A DNA stretch of 64,000 nucleotides from Streptomyces sp. SirexAA-E. Its GTDB lineage: Bacteria; Actinomycetota; Actinomycetes; Streptomycetales; Streptomycetaceae. The notes under the pieces were generated by a model. It did no database searches. It saw only the letters and a program-made list of their open reading frames with translations, and was not told the origin of the DNA. The translations under genes and the position numbers were made by a program. Within the stretch, counting starts at the first letter, position 1. Each line of letters begins with the position of its first letter. Of this stretch, positions 8,481 through 15,984 are shown in pieces. The DNA lies in NCBI RefSeq assembly GCF_000177195.2, contig NC_015953.1:5146001-5210000 (forward strand). The letters are read 5' to 3'.

Positions 8481-8844
8481 TGGTGCCCCTCGTCGAAATG
8501 ATGCGGATGGACGCCGGGATCGGAGAACCGATCGACGTGACGCACCGGGGACGGACAGCCGGAGTGGGGCGTCGGGCGCCCGTTGGCTCTGGCCAAAGGG
8601 TCACTGTACGAGGTGAGACGGCCAACGCGGACCTCCTTCCGCCCCCGGGGCCGGTCGGTCCGGCCGGGTGCGCGGAACGGTGGAAACCGCCCGCGTCACC
8701 ATGCGTCACGACCAGTGAACCCCGTGTGGGTGGCGGAGGGAAGTCGTATGTGACCGAAACTGCATGATCGCAGCGAACAACTGGTCATCACTGAGCATCT
8801 TGTGACTCGGTGGCGGGGGTGTCCGGCACCGGGCCGGCGCCGGC
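8481..8844. other. Region upstream of the terpene synthase
   Basis: About 365 bases with no credible gene. A short perfect palindrome GATCGG-AGAA-CCGATC at 8518-8533 lies just upstream of the terpene synthase start and could be a regulator site in its leader. A less GC-rich stretch at about 8740-8815 lies nearer the GntR operon end. No defined promoter is claimed. Confidence 0.35.
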
Positions 8845-8878
8845 CCGGGGGGCTCGGCGGGATGCCGGAGCCCCCCGG
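8845..8878 (-). terminator. Terminator of the ABC-GntR operon
   Basis: Perfect 11-bp stem CCGGGGGGCTC / GAGCCCCCCGG with a 12-nt loop, 6 nt beyond the GntR stop codon. Confidence 0.75.
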
Positions 8879-8884
8879 ACGGGC

Positions 8885-9283
8885 TCAGCCGGACCCGTCC
8901 CCGTACGCCTCCTCGAAGGACGCCCGGAACAGTTCCTGGACCTCCGCGCCGCCCAGTCCCTCGGCCCGCGCCTGGTGCATCCACTCGTTCAGCGCCGAAC
9001 GCAGCGGCCAGTCGGGGCCCGAACCGGGCTGCGCCAGCGAGCGGGTGATGAATGTGCCCGCCCCCTGGCGGACCTCGGCCAGCCCCGCCCGCTCCAACTC
9101 GCGATAGGCCTTGAGCGTGGTGTTCGGGTTGACCTTGGTGGTGGCGGCGACCTGGGCCGCCGTGGGAAGCCGGTCCCCCTCCTCCAACGCGCCCATGCGC
9201 AGGGCCTGCTCGACCTGACGGACGATCTGGAGGTACGTCGCCACTCCACTGCGCCGGTCGATGCGGAACACGACCACCGGCAT
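8885..9283 (-). CDS. GntR family regulator, YtrA type
   Basis: Short GntR repressor of 132 residues with only a winged-helix domain (about 10-80: GVATYLQIVRQVEQALRMG, then NPNTTLKAYRELERAGL and QGAGTFI) and a small C-terminal helical tail. This is the YtrA layout, normally tied to ABC transporter operons. It is the third gene after ATPase and permease. In YtrA-type operons the regulator usually comes first, so the order is unusual. GGAG lies upstream; GTG at 9286 is one codon earlier and equally possible. It probably controls its own operon through sites at 11285-11308 and possibly 9307-9354, by inference. Confidence 0.88.
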   Translation of the reverse strand: MPVVVFRIDRRSGVATYLQIVRQVEQALRMGALEEGDRLPTAAQVAATTKVNPNTTLKAYRELERAGLAEVRQGAGTFITRSLAQPGSGPDWPLRSALNEWMHQARAEGLGGAEVQELFRASFEEAYGDGSG

Positions 9284-9306
9284 CACCTTCCGCTCCGATA
9301 TCGACT

Positions 9307-9354
9307 CATGTGTAGGAGAACTTGTTTGCGGGAGAACTCATGTGCGGGAGAAAG
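9307..9354 (-). repeat. Three tandem 16-bp imperfect repeats upstream of gntR
   Basis: Units at 9307-9322, 9323-9338 and 9339-9354. On the plus strand the shared core is TG-Y-R-GGAGAA, with first and third copies also sharing CATGTG. They fill most of the 80-bp gap between the permease stop and the GntR gene. They could be cooperative operator sites or processing signals. Confidence 0.75.
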
Positions 9355-9364
9355 GGGCAGGCCC

Positions 9365-10333
9365 TCAGAGCGGGCGCCGGGCCGACCGCAGGACGACGAA
9401 CGCGGTGAGCGCCGCCGTGCCGGCCAGGAGGATGCCCGCCCCGGTCCACTGCATGGCCGCCATCTGGTCCTGGCCGAGGTACTCGATGACGTTGTCGACG
9501 ATGCCCTTCTGTGCGAGGCACGCCTCCTGTGCCTTCTCCGTGGCCTCGACGCACGATCCCCATCCGTACAGCTTTCCGTCGGCGGTGCCGACCCACCGCT
9601 CCACCTCGTACGACTCGGAGAGGCGGGCGGGCAGTTCGCTGTCCAGCGGGTAGGTGACCATGCGTGTCGGGGCGAGATTCTGCCGGATCATGCTCCAGGC
9701 CGTCTCCACCGCCACGGCGAAGACAAACGTGACGACCATCGAGGCGAGCACCCGGCGCAGCAGGACACCGATGGTCACCCCGGCGGCGGTGAGGAACAGC
9801 GCGAGGGCCGGCAGGACGGGGCCGGTGTTGTCGAACACCTCGGCGTCCAGCCACGAGATCGAGAGCACCGAACGGTACGGCCGCCACCACCAGGTGAAGA
9901 GCGCGGAGAGCACCGCGCACGCCAACAGGGTGGCGCCGAAGCACCAGCCGAGCTTCGCGACCAGCCAGCGGCGGCGCGTCACGGACTGGGTGGTGACGAG
10001 CTGGGCGGTGCCCTGCTCGGTGTCGGCGGCGACCAGTGGGGCGCCGAGGAAGACGGCGAGGACGACAGGGAGCGCGCCCAGCAGCATCGTCAGCAAGCTG
10101 TACTGCCGGCCGGTGACCGGCTGCCCTGCGCCCTCCTCCGGCCGGCCCGCCGCGTCGAGCAGATCGATCAGCTGGGCGCGCTGGTACACGATCCAGAGCG
10201 AGACGAGCAGCGTCAGGCCCAGCAGGCAGAGCAACGCCGCCCGGTGCTGGCGCAGGACCAGCCAGTTCAGGCCGCGCACCATCCGCCGCGGCGTGGCGCG
10301 TCCGGTGGACGCGTCGGTCGAAGTGGTGCTCAT
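9365..10333 (-). CDS. ABC transporter permease
   Basis: Integral membrane protein of 322 residues with about six hydrophobic segments, including one near residues 30-50, a run about 95-120 and a last helix just before the C-terminus. A large extracytoplasmic loop lies between about 200 and 290 and contains two cysteines. The layout suits ABC-2 type exporters paired with a single ATPase. It overlaps the ATPase gene by 4 nt (ATGA), showing translational coupling. The substrate is unknown; YtrA-controlled exporters often answer cell-wall antibiotics, which is only a family-based hint. Confidence 0.82.
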   Translation of the reverse strand: MSTTSTDASTGRATPRRMVRGLNWLVLRQHRAALLCLLGLTLLVSLWIVYQRAQLIDLLDAAGRPEEGAGQPVTGRQYSLLTMLLGALPVVLAVFLGAPLVAADTEQGTAQLVTTQSVTRRRWLVAKLGWCFGATLLACAVLSALFTWWWRPYRSVLSISWLDAEVFDNTGPVLPALALFLTAAGVTIGVLLRRVLASMVVTFVFAVAVETAWSMIRQNLAPTRMVTYPLDSELPARLSESYEVERWVGTADGKLYGWGSCVEATEKAQEACLAQKGIVDNVIEYLGQDQMAAMQWTGAGILLAGTAALTAFVVLRSARRPL

Positions 10334-11274
10334 ACGGTCCTGGCCTCCTGGGGATCGACGGCGGCGCCGGGCGTGTACAGCGCGGGCGCGTCCGGTGAAC
10401 GGAGATGGGCGAGCAGCACTTCCTCCAGGCTGGGTTCCGAGACCCGCCAGTCACCGGTGAGCGGGCCCTGGGGCCGCACCATCGCCTGGAACTGCCGGCC
10501 GTGCACCCGGCTCTCGATCACCGTGTGGCGGGTGAGCGCGGCGGGCAGCGACCCGTCCTGAGTCACCCCGGTCACCAGCGCGTGGGCGGGGACCAGGGCG
10601 TCGGCGTCACCGGCCATCCGCACCCTGCCCTCGGCGAGGACCAACAGGTAGTCGCACATGTCCTCCAGCTCGGTGAGCATGTGCGAGGACATCATCACGG
10701 TGGTGCCGCGCTCGACGGCCTCCGCCATCAGCAGGGTGCTCATCTCGTGGCGGGCCAGCGGGTCGAGGTCGGACATCGGCTCGTCGAGCAGCAGGAGATC
10801 GGGCCGCTTGCCGAACGCGAGCGCGAAGGCGACCCGGGTCCGCTGGCCGCCGGACAGGGTGCCGACCGCCGCGTGCGGCGGCACGTTGCCCGCGCGGACG
10901 ATCCGTTCCGCCGCCGCCATGTCCCAGTCCGGGTTGAGCTCAGCGCCCATCCGGAGCGTCTCGGCGACGGTGAACCGTTTGAACAGAGGCTTGTCCTGGC
11001 CGAGGAACGCGAACCTCGGCATCACCTCCCGATCGCTCACCGGCACCCCGAAGAGGCGCAGTTCGCCCTCCGTGGGCTCCACCTGCCGGGTGGCCATGCC
11101 CAGCAGGGTGCTCTTCCCGGCACCGTTGGGCCCCACCAGGCCGCAGATCCGTCCGGCCGGCAGCCGGAAGGAACAGTCCCGCAGTGCCCAGCCGCGGCGA
11201 TAGCGCCTGCCCAGGCCGCGGGCCTCCAGGGCCCACGTGCCCCCGGGCCCGGTCGACGTGCTCTTCCCTGTCAC
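10330..11274 (-). CDS. ABC transporter ATP-binding protein
   Basis: ATPase of 314 residues with Walker A GPNGAGKST (about 36-44), Q-loop FLGQDKP, signature LSGGQ, Walker B LLLLDEPMSD and H-loop SSHML. An extra C-terminal part of about 90 residues is typical of exporter ATPases. GTG 11274 is chosen because GGGGGAA is just upstream. An upstream in-frame TTG at 11298 would lie inside the palindrome and at the expected transcription start, so it is unlikely. It is the first gene of the ATPase-permease-GntR operon. Confidence 0.9.
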   Translation of the reverse strand: MTGKSTSTGPGGTWALEARGLGRRYRRGWALRDCSFRLPAGRICGLVGPNGAGKSTLLGMATRQVEPTEGELRLFGVPVSDREVMPRFAFLGQDKPLFKRFTVAETLRMGAELNPDWDMAAAERIVRAGNVPPHAAVGTLSGGQRTRVAFALAFGKRPDLLLLDEPMSDLDPLARHEMSTLLMAEAVERGTTVMMSSHMLTELEDMCDYLLVLAEGRVRMAGDADALVPAHALVTGVTQDGSLPAALTRHTVIESRVHGRQFQAMVRPQGPLTGDWRVSEPSLEEVLLAHLRSPDAPALYTPGAAVDPQEARTV

Positions 11275-11284
11275 GCTTCCCCCA

Positions 11285-11308
11285 ATTCCATGAATCAATT
11301 AATGGAAT
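11285..11308. promoter_or_regulatory. Candidate operator palindrome at the ABC operon promoter
   Basis: ATTCCAT-N10-ATGGAAT, a perfect 7-bp inverted repeat in an AT-rich island. It overlaps the expected transcription start and touches the -10 hexamer, an ideal position for repression by the operon's own GntR protein. Confidence 0.6.
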
Positions 11309-11335
11309 GATGGTTATGAGGGGCGGGCATGTCAA
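11307..11335 (-). promoter_or_regulatory. Promoter of the ABC-GntR operon
   Basis: Reading on the minus strand, TTGACA (11330-11335) and CATCAT (11307-11312) are separated by exactly 17 bp. The -35 is a perfect consensus, the -10 matches at four of six positions, and the start codon follows about 30 nt downstream. Confidence 0.65.
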
Positions 11336-11609
11336 ACCGCGCCGTGGCGGCGGGTGTCGGGTGCTCGCACGATGCGCTCGGGGGGAGCCGTAGGGCGCGC
11401 CCGGAGTCGTCGGCCCGGGGCGGGGCCTCGCGGCGAGAGGGAGGGGGAGCGGCGCGGGTGCGGGGCGCCGGCCCCGGGTGCGCTCACCGGGGCATGGCTG
11501 TGGCCCCCGGCCGTGGCCGGGGGCCGCGAGAGGCGGTGCGGTCGTCGGGCGGGCGCCGCCCCGGCCCCGCGACGCACCGCGCGGGGGCCCGGGGCGGACT
11601 CCGTCCCGG
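11336..11609. other. Very GC-rich spacer with a terminator
   Basis: Between the ABC promoter and the STAS gene end there is no credible coding sequence. The recognisable element is the hairpin at 11502-11525. Confidence 0.4.
11502..11525 (-). terminator. Hairpin downstream of the STAS gene
   Basis: Perfect 11-bp arms GGCCCCCGGCC / GGCCGGGGGCC separated by 2 nt, about 85 nt beyond the STAS stop codon. Confidence 0.6.
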
Positions 11610-12002
11610 TCAGGCGTCCGGCGTGTCCTCGGTCGCCGTGGCCGTCCGGCCGAGGTGGGCGACGGCCTCGTCCACATGGGCGTGCACGGGCATCAGATCA
11701 CCGACGCCTGTCATGTCCAGGAGTCTGGTGAGTTGATCGGGCGCGGCCGCCACGGACAAGGACCCGCCGCGCTCGTGCGCGTGCTGCACTATGGCGATCA
11801 GGGCGTTGAGCCCGGACGAGTCGCAGAACTCCACGGGTGCCATGTCGAGTACGACGTGCGGGCATCCCTGCCCGATCAGTTCCGTGGCCTTGGTGCGCAG
11901 TTCCGGTGCCGTATCCACGTCGAGCTCGCCGGAGACGGTGACGACCGCGAGCGAGTCGGCCGGGTGCCGGACGGTGAGAAGAAGGTTGGTGCCGTGAGTC
12001 AT
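11610..12002 (-). CDS. Anti-sigma factor antagonist (STAS domain)
   Basis: STAS-domain protein of 130 residues, like SpoIIAA, RsbV and BldG. It has the beta-strand block VTVSGELDVDTAPEL and the phosphorylation loop FCDSSGLNAL, where Ser62 is the expected target of an HATPase kinase. When dephosphorylated such proteins sequester an anti-sigma factor and free a sigma factor. ATG 12002 has AGGAG about 10 nt upstream. It lies in one cluster with a GAF-PP2C phosphatase and a SigB/F-type sigma gene, which fits partner switching, but no kinase gene lies within the cluster. Confidence 0.9.
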   Translation of the reverse strand: MTHGTNLLLTVRHPADSLAVVTVSGELDVDTAPELRTKATELIGQGCPHVVLDMAPVEFCDSSGLNALIAIVQHAHERGGSLSVAAAPDQLTRLLDMTGVGDLMPVHAHVDEAVAHLGRTATATEDTPDA

Positions 12003-12408
12003 GGCGTCAGTGCTCCTGGGCGGGGCGGACGACTGCGGCCTGACCTGTGGGAGCGAGCCGGTGCGGTACGGCCACAGGCATCACCCGCAGGTGCCGCGCT
12101 GCCCCCAGGCGTACCTTCCGGCCGATCCGATGGGTGGCCGCCAGAAGATCGCTCATCGAATCTGGACTGCGGAAGCGTACCCCACGGCAACTGTTTCCCC
12201 GAGGGACGCTCCCCGGGGCCGGACACGGTCTCCGAGACCTGGGGTCGGCGGGGGTAAGATACTCGTGGCACACGCGTGCCCTTGAGGCGAGGCTGTGGCC
12301 TGACTTTCCGTACGAGCGCAATCGGATGCCCGGCACGCTTGCTCGGTCCGGTGGCCGGACGGAGCCAGACAGACGAGTGAGACCATGCCGGATCGGAGTG
12401 TCATCTAA
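12003..12408. other. Divergent control region between STAS and MarR genes
   Basis: About 400 bases with no credible gene. On the minus strand GGGTAC occurs at 12177-12182, matching the -10 element known for SigB-type promoters in Streptomyces, about 175 nt upstream of the STAS start. On the plus strand GGGTAAGAT occurs near 12254. No matching -35 element was convincing. Confidence 0.35.
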
Positions 12409-12906
12409 ATGGGCCTGAACCCCGAACCAGACCACCGGTCCCGGGACGCGGCCCACGAGGGTTCCGAGGTCATCGAGCTGCTCGAAGTCCTGTGGGAGCG
12501 TGGGCGCGAGGCAGTGCCCACCGGCCCGGTGTCCCCGTCCCAGCTCCGAGTGCTGTACACGCTCGACCGTGACGAGGGCATCAATCTGCGGATGCTCGCC
12601 GAGGCCCTGGGATCGGCCTCCCCCTCGGTCAGCAGACTGTGCGACCGGCTGCAGGCCACGGGATTCGTGGAGCGGGCCCCGAGCCCGGTCAGCCGCCGCG
12701 AACTGGAACTGCGGCTGACCAGTCACGGCAAGGCATACCTCGTCGACCTGCGGATGCGCCGGGAACAGGTGCTGATGTCGACGATCGACGCCATGCCGCC
12801 CAAGGCCCGGCGCGCGCTGCTCGAAGGGCTCAGAGGTTTCCGCAGCGCGGCCGCGGCGGCCGGCCAGGACGACGGCGCGGCGAGACCCCTGAGGTCGACC
12901 GGATAG
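12409..12906 (+). CDS. MarR family transcriptional regulator
   Basis: Winged-helix regulator of 165 residues. The recognition region is SQLRVLYTLDRDEGINLRML, then GSASPSVSRLCDRLQATGFV and a wing with RRELELRLTSHGKAY. Flanking helices would form the MarR dimer interface, and the tail is Ala-rich. The ligand is unknown and no obvious ligand gene is adjacent. It sits between the STAS and phosphatase genes, divergent from the former and convergent with the latter, with only 12 nt between its stop and the phosphatase stop. Control of the neighbouring stress genes is plausible but not shown. The ribosome-binding site is weak (GGAG about 10 nt upstream). Confidence 0.85.
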   Translation: MGLNPEPDHRSRDAAHEGSEVIELLEVLWERGREAVPTGPVSPSQLRVLYTLDRDEGINLRMLAEALGSASPSVSRLCDRLQATGFVERAPSPVSRRELELRLTSHGKAYLVDLRMRREQVLMSTIDAMPPKARRALLEGLRGFRSAAAAAGQDDGAARPLRSTG

Positions 12907-12918
12907 CGGATCGGCCTC

Positions 12919-14106
12919 TCACGCCTGCGTGTCACCGTTCGGGGCCTGCCGCCCGTACCAGTCGAGACAGACCACCAGGGCGTCGTCGTCCAGTGGGGTC
13001 GCACCGCCCCGGTACTCCTTCAGATCACGCAGAACCGCCAGCGGGACCTGCGCCGACGGCAGGAAGCGGTGCGCGGACAGCGACCGTGCCAGCGCGCGTT
13101 CCCCGTAGCGCTCCCCGGCGGCCGAGGCGCTCTCGTAGACCCCGTCGCTGCTCACCAGCAGCCGGTCACCGGGCTCCACACGCAGGTGCTCCGAGACGTA
13201 GACCGTCTCCTCGAACATCCCGAGCGGCAGCTGCGCGTCGAAGGCGACGGACTCCACACCGCGTCCCCGCAGCCGCCACATGCGCGGCGACCCCGCGTCC
13301 ACGGCCTCGACCTCGCCGGTGGCCAGGTCGAACCGCAGCAGCAGGACCGAGGCGTGCAGCGCACCCCGGTACTGCGCGTACACCGCCTGGTCGGCGAGGC
13401 TGGCCTGGCCGGGCAGGTCCAGCCCGGCGCGGCGCGCGTTGCGCAGCGCGTTGACGACGAGGTTGGTGAGCAGCGCCGCCTCCATCCCCTTGCCCATGCC
13501 GTTGGTGACGGTGAGTGTGAGGTGATGGGCGGAGACCGACCAGTCGAAGTTGTCGCCGAAGATCGCGTACGCAGGCTCCAGGTGTGCACCCAGCGAGAAC
13601 TCGGGCCGGGTGACCGACCGCCCCGGCAGCAGCTGCCACTGCATCTCGGCGGCCAGTGTCAGGCGCGTCGCACGGCGGGCGAGGAGGTAGAGGTCGGTGT
13701 CCCGTTCGGCGACGAGGATCTCGTGGCCGAGCGCCTCGCAGACCCCCTGCATCTCCCGCAGGTCAGCCCGGGTGCGGTCGTCCGAGGTGGTGACGGTGAG
13801 CACACCCATCCGGTCCCCCCTGACCGTCACCGGAAGGTGCACCGTCACGGGGCCGTCGCCCACCCGGGGCTCGACATAGGGCTCCTGGGCACCGAAGGCC
13901 CGCCCTTGCGGGCTGTCGTGGATGGGTACCGGCTCCACGAGCGGCACCTCCGCGACCACCTGCAGGGTGGTCACCCCGTAGTCGGCGAGCCGCAGCTCCA
14001 CGCTCTGCACGTCGTACTGCTCCCGCAGAGCCGCCGTGACGACATCGAGGAGCAAGTCGGGTGCGGCATTGCGCAACGCCCGCTCGACGGCAGCGATTCT
14101 GTCCAC
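12919..14106 (-). CDS. PP2C/SpoIIE-type phosphatase with N-terminal sensor domain
   Basis: Protein of 395 residues: a GAF-like sensor (about 1-135) and a C-terminal SpoIIE/RsbU-type serine phosphatase domain (about 150-390). Expected substrate is a phosphorylated STAS protein. Conserved blocks seen are GDNFDW (184-189), SDGVYE (320-325) and DDDALVV (373-379). The block that normally reads D-V-M-G-H-G is N-G-M-G-K-G (202-207), replacing a metal-binding Asp by Asn202. Activity may thus be reduced or use fewer metals. GTG 14106 has AGGA 6 nt upstream. Minus-strand GGGTAC at 14190-14195 is a possible stress-type -10 box. Confidence 0.85.
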   Translation of the reverse strand: MDRIAAVERALRNAAPDLLLDVVTAALREQYDVQSVELRLADYGVTTLQVVAEVPLVEPVPIHDSPQGRAFGAQEPYVEPRVGDGPVTVHLPVTVRGDRMGVLTVTTSDDRTRADLREMQGVCEALGHEILVAERDTDLYLLARRATRLTLAAEMQWQLLPGRSVTRPEFSLGAHLEPAYAIFGDNFDWSVSAHHLTLTVTNGMGKGMEAALLTNLVVNALRNARRAGLDLPGQASLADQAVYAQYRGALHASVLLLRFDLATGEVEAVDAGSPRMWRLRGRGVESVAFDAQLPLGMFEETVYVSEHLRVEPGDRLLVSSDGVYESASAAGERYGERALARSLSAHRFLPSAQVPLAVLRDLKEYRGGATPLDDDALVVCLDWYGRQAPNGDTQA

Positions 14107-14410
14107 GTGATCCTGTTTCTCGTTCGAGCCGCGCCGAACCCGGGCCGACCGCGGGCCCCCGAGCCGTCGGCGTTAAGCGTACGGGGCCTGTACCCAATCA
14201 AGCGCGGCGCGCCCGAAAGGTCGCTCCGGTGGCTGGGGCCGTCAGGTGTGGTGAGTGACTGGCGAGGGCCGGCCACCTGGGTCTCATCTTACGATGTACA
14301 GAGACAACAGTTTCCACACAGCAAGAAAAATTCGGTTCGGCGCGCATGTGCCCCGAGAAGCGGGGCAGGGGCCCTCTCAGGAAGTACGCATCACCAGGGA
14401 GGGTAGGCAC
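14107..14410. other. Divergent region between phosphatase and sigma genes
   Basis: About 300 bases without a gene. Minus-strand GGGTAC at 14190-14195 faces the phosphatase. Plus-strand TACGAT at 14290-14295 is a -10-like hexamer facing the sigma gene, with a comparatively AT-rich stretch at 14285-14340 after it. No clear -35 element for either. Confidence 0.4.
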
Positions 14411-15301
14411 ATGTCATTGATCTCCGAACGGGCCGCTGAGACCACGGCGAGTGACGAGGTGTCGGCTCCGGACGGCGGGGCGGCATCCGTCGGTGAGCTG
14501 CCCTGGATCGAGGACGCCGGGAAGATCGCCCCCAAGGACGCCCGCGAGCTGTCCACACTGTTCTTCGCCCAGCTCCAGGTTCTGGAGGAGGGCACGCACG
14601 AGTACCAGTACGCGCGGAACACCCTCATCGAGATGAACATCTCCCTGGTGCGGTTCGCCGCGCGCCGCTTCCGCAACCGGGGCAGCGGCGACATGGAGGA
14701 CATCACCCAGGTCGGCATCGTCGGCCTGATCAAGGCGATCGACCGGTTCGAGCTCTCCCGTGAGGTCGAGTTCGCCACCTTCGCCGTCCCCTACATCGTC
14801 GGGGAGATCAAACGATTCTTCCGTGACACCACCTGGGCCGTCCACGTGCCCCGCCGCCTCCAGGAACTCCGCGTGGAGCTCGCGAAGGCCAAGGAGGAGC
14901 TCGCCGTACGCCTGGACCGCGACCCCACGGTGAAGGAACTGGCCGAGTACCTGGGCCTCACCGAGGACGAGGTGGTCGAGGGCATCGTGGCCTCCAACGG
15001 GTACACGGCGGGCTCGCTCGACCTGCCGACCGACGCCAACGAGGCGACGGCCACGGCGACCCGTACGTTCGCCGACATCCTGGGTGAGCCGGACGCCGCC
15101 ATGGAGACCGTGGAGAACCTGCACGCGCTGGCCCCGCTCCTGGAGGAGCTCGACGACCGCGAACGGCGCATCATCGAGATGCGCTTCGGCCAGGAGATGA
15201 CCCAGGCGCAGATCGGCGCCGAGCTCGGCATCTCCCAGATGCACGTCTCCCGTCTCCTCAGCCGCACCCTCGGCAAGCTACGCACCGGCATGTTCGCCTG
15301 A
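14411..15301 (+). CDS. RNA polymerase sigma factor, SigB/SigF family
   Basis: Sigma factor of 296 residues with regions 2 (MEDITQVGIVGLIKAIDRFE, then FATFAVPYIVGEIKRFFRDT), 3 (VPRRLQELRVELAKAKEELA) and 4 (DDRERRIIEMRFGQEMTQAQ followed by SQMHVSRLLSRTLGKLR). This is the group 3 stress and sporulation class of Gram-positive bacteria, usually held by an HATPase anti-sigma factor. ATG 14411 follows a GGGAGGG site. A 45-residue N-terminal leader precedes region 1.2. Neighbouring STAS and phosphatase genes make control by partner switching likely. Which of the several Streptomyces paralogues it is cannot be told here. Confidence 0.92.
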   Translation: MSLISERAAETTASDEVSAPDGGAASVGELPWIEDAGKIAPKDARELSTLFFAQLQVLEEGTHEYQYARNTLIEMNISLVRFAARRFRNRGSGDMEDITQVGIVGLIKAIDRFELSREVEFATFAVPYIVGEIKRFFRDTTWAVHVPRRLQELRVELAKAKEELAVRLDRDPTVKELAEYLGLTEDEVVEGIVASNGYTAGSLDLPTDANEATATATRTFADILGEPDAAMETVENLHALAPLLEELDDRERRIIEMRFGQEMTQAQIGAELGISQMHVSRLLSRTLGKLRTGMFA

Positions 15302-15414
15302 GCGGCCGGGCCCCTCGCCAGCCCGTCCCACGACGACGTCCGCCCTCCCTTCCCAGCGGCCCGCACCCGTCCGGTGCCCGCCGCGCCCCGACGCCCCTGA
15401 GGAGAAGAACCGCC

Positions 15415-15669
15415 GTGCTGATGGCCCACCCCGTGATCCTGCGCGGTCTCGTCGACCGCTACCACGAGCTGCTCGCCCAGGACTCCGCGCAGGGGTCCCA
15501 GGAGACCCGGTGCCAACTGGAGGACGTCACCTACACGTTGTGCGTCTCCACCGGCACCCGCACCGCGGACGAGGCCCTGGCCGTCGCCGAGCAGCAGCTC
15601 ACCGCGGCCCTCCGCGACCCGGCACTCCGCGTCGGGCGGCCCTTGGACGCGCAGCTCACGGCCTCCTGA
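15415..15669 (+). CDS. DUF5133 domain protein
   Basis: Small cytoplasmic protein of 84 residues resembling the Streptomyces DUF5133 family by its LEDVTYTLCVSTGTRTADEA block (about 38-57). Function unknown. GTG 15415 is supported by GGAGAAG with about 7 nt spacing. It lies 113 nt after the sigma factor in the same direction and could be co-transcribed with it or be a target. No catalytic residues were recognised. Confidence 0.75.
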   Translation: MLMAHPVILRGLVDRYHELLAQDSAQGSQETRCQLEDVTYTLCVSTGTRTADEALAVAEQQLTAALRDPALRVGRPLDAQLTAS

Positions 15670-15729
15670 CCGAGGAGCGCCCGGTACGGGGGCGGGGCGT
15701 CCGCCCGGTAAGCACTGTTCCCGCGCCGA

Positions 15730-15924
15730 TCAGCGGGACACGGAACCGGCGTTCCGCCACACCGAGACGTGCGATCCGCTGGACGCGGTGAAGGGCGTCT
15801 TGGACCTGTCGGCCCAACGCTCCGGCAGGTCCGGGCCGGCCTTGACGGACCCGGCCACGTCGCCGCCGCCGGGCTTCTTGCCGAGTCCCTCGGCCATGGG
15901 CGCCGACTTCTCGGTCCCGGACAC
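15730..15924 (-). CDS. Hypothetical small protein
   Basis: Possible gene of 64 residues, with GTG at 15924 and GAGG about 9 nt upstream. The C-terminal half (SKTPFTASSGSHVSVWRNAG) is somewhat like short Streptomyces proteins, but I do not recognise a family. Codon third positions are GC-rich, yet antisense frames in this region are open too, so it may not be real. Confidence 0.35.
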   Translation of the reverse strand: MSGTEKSAPMAEGLGKKPGGGDVAGSVKAGPDLPERWADRSKTPFTASSGSHVSVWRNAGSVSR

Positions 15925-15984
15925 CCGTACGCCTCGGCGTGCTTCACTCAGCCGCCCGGGCAGGGGCCCGGCCCCGGCATCCGC

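Noticed and set aside
8480..8767. 95-codon plus-strand frame upstream of terpene synthase
   Set aside because: No homology, poor start context and no recognisable structure.
9301..9360. CRISPR-like direct repeats
   Set aside because: Only three 16-bp units directly abutting, without spacers.
15730..15924. DUF397-type protein
   Set aside because: The W-x-x-S and C-V-E signatures of DUF397 are missing; kept only as a low-confidence hypothetical gene.
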